From assembly GCA_039587535.1 (NCBI GenBank), contig JBDHIF010000002.1, positions 62,001-126,000 of the forward strand: a DNA stretch of 64,000 nucleotides, read 5' to 3'. The notes beneath the pieces are model-generated. The model saw only the letters and a list, made by a program, of their open reading frames with translations. It was not told the origin of the DNA and did no database searches. Position numbers and translations under genes: made by a program. The stretch is from JAWLHJ01 sp039587535. Lineage in GTDB: Bacteria > Gemmatimonadota > Gemmatimonadetes > Longimicrobiales > Gaopeijiaceae. Shown here piece by piece: positions 61,629 to 64,000 of this stretch. The first letter of the stretch is position 1. Each line of letters starts with the position of its first letter.

Positions 61629-62237
61629 TCAGGTGGCGTCCCGCGGACCGGGTAAGAGCCGTCTGATGGGGGTTCTGACGAGAAGGAGCACACCCAGGCA
61701 AGCAGCCAAGAGGATGGGCTGCCGATAATCCGATTTCACGAGCCAGAAGAAATGGACGACGGCGAGAGCCGTCGCCACGTAGGCGAGCCGGTGCAGCTTG
61801 GTCCATCGCTTCCCGAGCCGGCGGATCCACCCCTTCGTCGAGGTGACGGCCAACGGGATCAGCAGGAGGAAGGCCGCCATACCCACAGTGATGTAGGGAC
61901 GGGCGACGATGTCCTCCAGCATCCACGACACGTTGAAGACCATGTCGAAGACGAACCAGATGGAGAAGTGGCACACCGCGTAGAAGAACGCGAAAAGTCC
62001 CAGGGGGCGGCGCAGCCGAATCACCGGATTCCAGCCCGTGAGCCTACGAAACGGCGTCACGGCCAGGGTCACCAGCAGCAGCACCAGCGCGGTCATGCCC
62101 GTGGTGTGCGTGAGCGTCTCGATCGGATTCGGACCGAGCGCTCCCTGCATCACCCCGCGCACCAGCCAGGCTGCCGGTGCCAGGGCTGCGACCCAGAGCA
62201 CGACCTTAAGTCCGATGACGGTCGATTTGGAGCTCAT
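61629..62237 (-). CDS. msrQ: Heme-binding membrane subunit of protein-methionine-sulfoxide reductase
   Basis: A 202-aa inner-membrane b-type heme protein with six transmembrane segments. It passes electrons from the quinone pool to periplasmic MsrP. Heme-ligand His residues appear in LTHTTGMTALVLLL, YAVCHFSIWFVF and LHRLAYVATALAVVHFFW, the ferric-reductase-like arrangement. It lies 29 bases after msrP in the same direction, the standard msrP-msrQ order. Confidence 0.94.
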   Translation of the reverse strand: MSSKSTVIGLKVVLWVAALAPAAWLVRGVMQGALGPNPIETLTHTTGMTALVLLLVTLAVTPFRRLTGWNPVIRLRRPLGLFAFFYAVCHFSIWFVFDMVFNVSWMLEDIVARPYITVGMAAFLLLIPLAVTSTKGWIRRLGKRWTKLHRLAYVATALAVVHFFWLVKSDYRQPILLAACLGVLLLVRTPIRRLLPGPRDAT

Positions 62238-62266
62238 GGAAGGCGCGCCGACTCGAGCCGGCAGGT

Positions 62267-63229
62267 TCAGTACCAGCGCGTCAGGTCCATACCGGCATAG
62301 AGGTGCTGCACTTCCTCCGCATACCCGTTGAACATGAGGGTCTCCTTGTTCTTGAAGAGACCCGGAAGACGCCGCTCACGAGCCTGGCTCCAGCGAGGAT
62401 GGTCGACGCTGGGGTTCACGTTGGCGTAGAAGCCGTACTCGTGTGGTGTCTGGGCTTGCCAGGTGTTGAGTGGCATGTCCTCGACGAATGCGATCCGGAC
62501 GATCGACTTGATGCCCTTGAATCCGTACTTCCAGGGGACGATGAGCCTCAATGGTGCCCCGTTTTGGTTGGGCAGGTCCATCCCGTAGACACCGGTAGCG
62601 AGGGTCGTCAGAGGGTGCATGGCTTCATCCATGCGAAGCCCCTCCACGTACGGCCAGTCCAAGACTCCCGTGCGCTGGCCCGGCATCTCCTCCGGTCGCA
62701 CGAGCGTATTGAACTCCACGAACCGGGCGTTCCCGGTGGGCTCCACGCGGTTGATGAGGTCGGCGAGAGGGAAGCCATACCACGGGATCACCATGGACCA
62801 GGCCTCCACGCAGCGCAGGCGGTAGACCCGGTCCTCCACGGTATGCGGAGCCAGGAAGTCCTCGAGGTGGTAGTCCCCGGGGTTATTGACGTGACCCTCG
62901 ATGCGCACGGTCCAGGGCCGGGGCCGGAAGTCATCCGAGTTCCGGTGCGGATCGTCCTTGCCGGTCCCGAACTCGTAGAAATTGTTGTAGGTGGTGACGT
63001 CGGTATAGGAGTTCAGTGGCTCGTCCAACTCCGACGTCATCGTCCGGAACCGGACCGGGACTTCCTGACGCTCACCCTGCTCGCCGGCGCTCAGCATGTC
63101 CGGGCCCAGAGCCAGGCCGGCTCCACCGAGGGCGGCCGCCCGGATGAACCTTCGGCGGTTCATGTAGACGCCCTCGGGCGTGATCTCGGACGAGCGGATG
63201 TCGGACGGACGGCGGCTGCGGATGAGCAT
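62267..63229 (-). CDS. msrP: Periplasmic methionine-sulfoxide reductase, molybdopterin catalytic subunit
   Basis: A 320-aa sulfite-oxidase-fold enzyme that repairs oxidised Met in periplasmic proteins. It has a twin-arginine signal (NRRRFIRAAALGGAGLALG, residues about 23-41) after a 22-residue charged lead-in like that of E. coli MsrP, which supports the 63229 start. YNNFYEFGTGKDDP, the Mo-ligand Cys in YRLRCVEAWSMVIPW, and PWKYGFKGIKSIV are characteristic. It needs the cofactor made by MoaA/D/E encoded earlier in the window. Confidence 0.95.
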   Translation of the reverse strand: MLIRSRRPSDIRSSEITPEGVYMNRRRFIRAAALGGAGLALGPDMLSAGEQGERQEVPVRFRTMTSELDEPLNSYTDVTTYNNFYEFGTGKDDPHRNSDDFRPRPWTVRIEGHVNNPGDYHLEDFLAPHTVEDRVYRLRCVEAWSMVIPWYGFPLADLINRVEPTGNARFVEFNTLVRPEEMPGQRTGVLDWPYVEGLRMDEAMHPLTTLATGVYGMDLPNQNGAPLRLIVPWKYGFKGIKSIVRIAFVEDMPLNTWQAQTPHEYGFYANVNPSVDHPRWSQARERRLPGLFKNKETLMFNGYAEEVQHLYAGMDLTRWY

Positions 63230-63549
63230 GGCGGGAATCGCAGGTCGGGAGGCGCTTGGCGGCTATGTAGAAATTGCAACCCCCGGGACGCGCGTGGGGT
63301 TCCGAGCCGTCGACCGGCTCGGCAGGAGGCCGCCGCCGAGCCAAGAATAGGGGGCCAGCAGCCCGGACGTAATGATTCAGAGGGGATTTGCAGGGTCTGA
63401 TGAGTGCTGATCCGAGCAGACGGCGGTACCCCACGGTGTTTCGATCCCGCTTCGAGCGCCCTACGTTGCCGTAAGCGGCGTCCGTGTGGCGGGCGGGCGT
63501 GGAACGCGTGACTGAGCGCTACAGCTGGCCGCTCTAAGCGTCGCGGCTC
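63230..63549. other. Non-coding gap upstream of msrP
   Basis: About 320 bases with no supportable gene on either strand. It must contain the msrPQ promoter (leftward) and anything driving the small rightward frame. The stretch near 63260-63280 is slightly A/T-richer, but no convincing -35/-10 pair was found. Confidence 0.4.
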
Positions 63550-63690
63550 ATGGAGCCTTCCCGTATCCACGGATTCTGGAAGTACATCTCGTCCCTCGAG
63601 CGCGACGAGTCAAGGCGGGACCTGGAGATGTTCTACGGGCTGATGTACCGTCCGCTGGCGGCGCGGGTAGAGCAGGTGGGCCAGGCCTGA
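63550..63690 (+). CDS. Putative small protein (46 aa)
   Basis: A 46-aa frame starting MEPSRIHGFWKYISSLERDE and ending in EQVGQA. Its composition (charged, amphipathic, with Trp, Phe and Tyr) reads more like a real helical protein than a GC-rich shadow. No ribosome site or family is recognised. It lies 105 bases upstream of the RNase Z gene on the same strand and might share its transcript. Confidence 0.4.
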   Translation: MEPSRIHGFWKYISSLERDESRRDLEMFYGLMYRPLAARVEQVGQA

Positions 63691-63795
63691 TCCTTTGGCT
63701 ACTTTGACGTACTCGTGCGCCGGGGTGTCGGCTGGCCCAAGCCAGGCGCGGTGGCCGGTGCTCCGCCACCCGTCCGCTTCCACAACGCGTAGTCC

Positions 63796-64000
63796 ATGAT
63801 CCGTCTTACCTTCCTGGGAACTGCCGCCGCGCGTCCGACCGTTCGTCGAAACGTGAGCGGCCTCGCCGTGCAGCGCGAAGGTGAGCTGTTTCTCTTCGAT
63901 TGTGGTGAGGGGACCCAGCGCCAGATGATGCGTTACGGGTCCGGGTTCAGCGTAGGCGCAGTCTTCGTGACCCATACCCATGCCGACCACTTCGTGGGGC
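63796..64000 (+). CDS. rnz: Ribonuclease Z (N-terminal part, cut by window end)
   Basis: The first 68 residues of a metallo-beta-lactamase-fold nuclease. IRLTFLGTAAARPTVRRNVSG, FLFDCGEGTQRQMMRYG and the metal motif THTHADHFVG (H-x-H-x-D-H) are those of RNase Z, which trims tRNA 3' ends. The gene continues past the window. Neither tRNA in the window encodes CCA, so 3' processing by such an enzyme followed by CCA addition is expected. Confidence 0.92.
   Translation, partial: MIRLTFLGTAAARPTVRRNVSGLAVQREGELFLFDCGEGTQRQMMRYGSGFSVGAVFVTHTHADHFVG

Overview
The window is a dense, high-GC bacterial chromosome segment holding about 60 protein genes, two tRNAs and several regulatory leaders. The genes suggest a Gram-negative, aerobic heterotroph with an outer membrane: a TonB-dependent receptor, lipoproteins, outer-membrane barrels, a surface-glycan cluster and periplasmic MsrPQ. 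The gene mix and small signatures, such as a lipoprotein starting C-G-D-S-T-G-P after the lipobox and many 4-base ATGA/GTGA/TTGA overlaps, fit Gemmatimonadota best. That placement is an inference. No phage, transposase, CRISPR array or plasmid functions were seen.

Layout. 1-6.8 kb: central carbon genes pgk-tpiA-secG, then a pyruvate/2-oxoacid dehydrogenase set (E1alpha-like, E1beta, E2) and lipB. 6.8-13.7 kb: rnhA, carA, an HU protein, an ECF sigma/anti-sigma/Spy-like trio, moaD-moaE-moaA and mdh. 13.7-19 kb: a membrane protein, an unusual tRNA-Asn transcription unit, then a more accessory stretch of small monooxygenase-like, NTF2-like and outer-membrane proteins. 19-25 kb: an M20 peptidase, class III CoA-transferase and MmgE/PrpD operon, a PaaZ-type aldehyde dehydrogenase and an FKBP lipoprotein. 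25-35.8 kb: threonine dehydratase, a TonB-dependent receptor, trxC-like, argR, argG, argH, DAHP synthase, rpiA and rpe. 35.8-41.3 kb: an HPt, response regulator and hybrid kinase signalling set plus a TIGR01777 epimerase. 41.3-43.2 kb: a CarH-like B12 regulator and trmH. 43.4-57 kb: a polysaccharide/glycan cluster of glycosyltransferases, a flippase, an FkbM methyltransferase and an epimerase, with tRNA-Leu(UAA) inside it. 57-64 kb: DUF4199, an MFS transporter, a lectin-like lipoprotein, a short RecQ, msrQ-msrP and the start of RNase Z.

The most interesting signals are regulatory. (1) Upstream of tRNA-Asn(GUU) lies a 25-codon reading frame with Asn at every second position (six Asn, five of them the A-T-rich codon AAT). 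It is followed by mutually exclusive hairpins ending in a strong terminator: the geometry of a classical attenuator, but placed in front of a tRNA gene that decodes the very codons in the leader. (2) The DAHP synthase gene has a classical attenuator whose 25-aa leader contains Trp-Tyr-Tyr and a later Tyr. (3) argG has a near-consensus promoter overlapped by an ArgR-like palindrome and then a terminator before its start codon. The segment therefore seems to tie transcription to amino-acid or charged-tRNA supply in at least two and perhaps three units. Other oddities are an E1alpha protein lacking its canonical thiamine-diphosphate and loop residues beside an intact E1beta, an RNase HI lacking the usual catalytic Glu, and a RecQ without a winged-helix domain.
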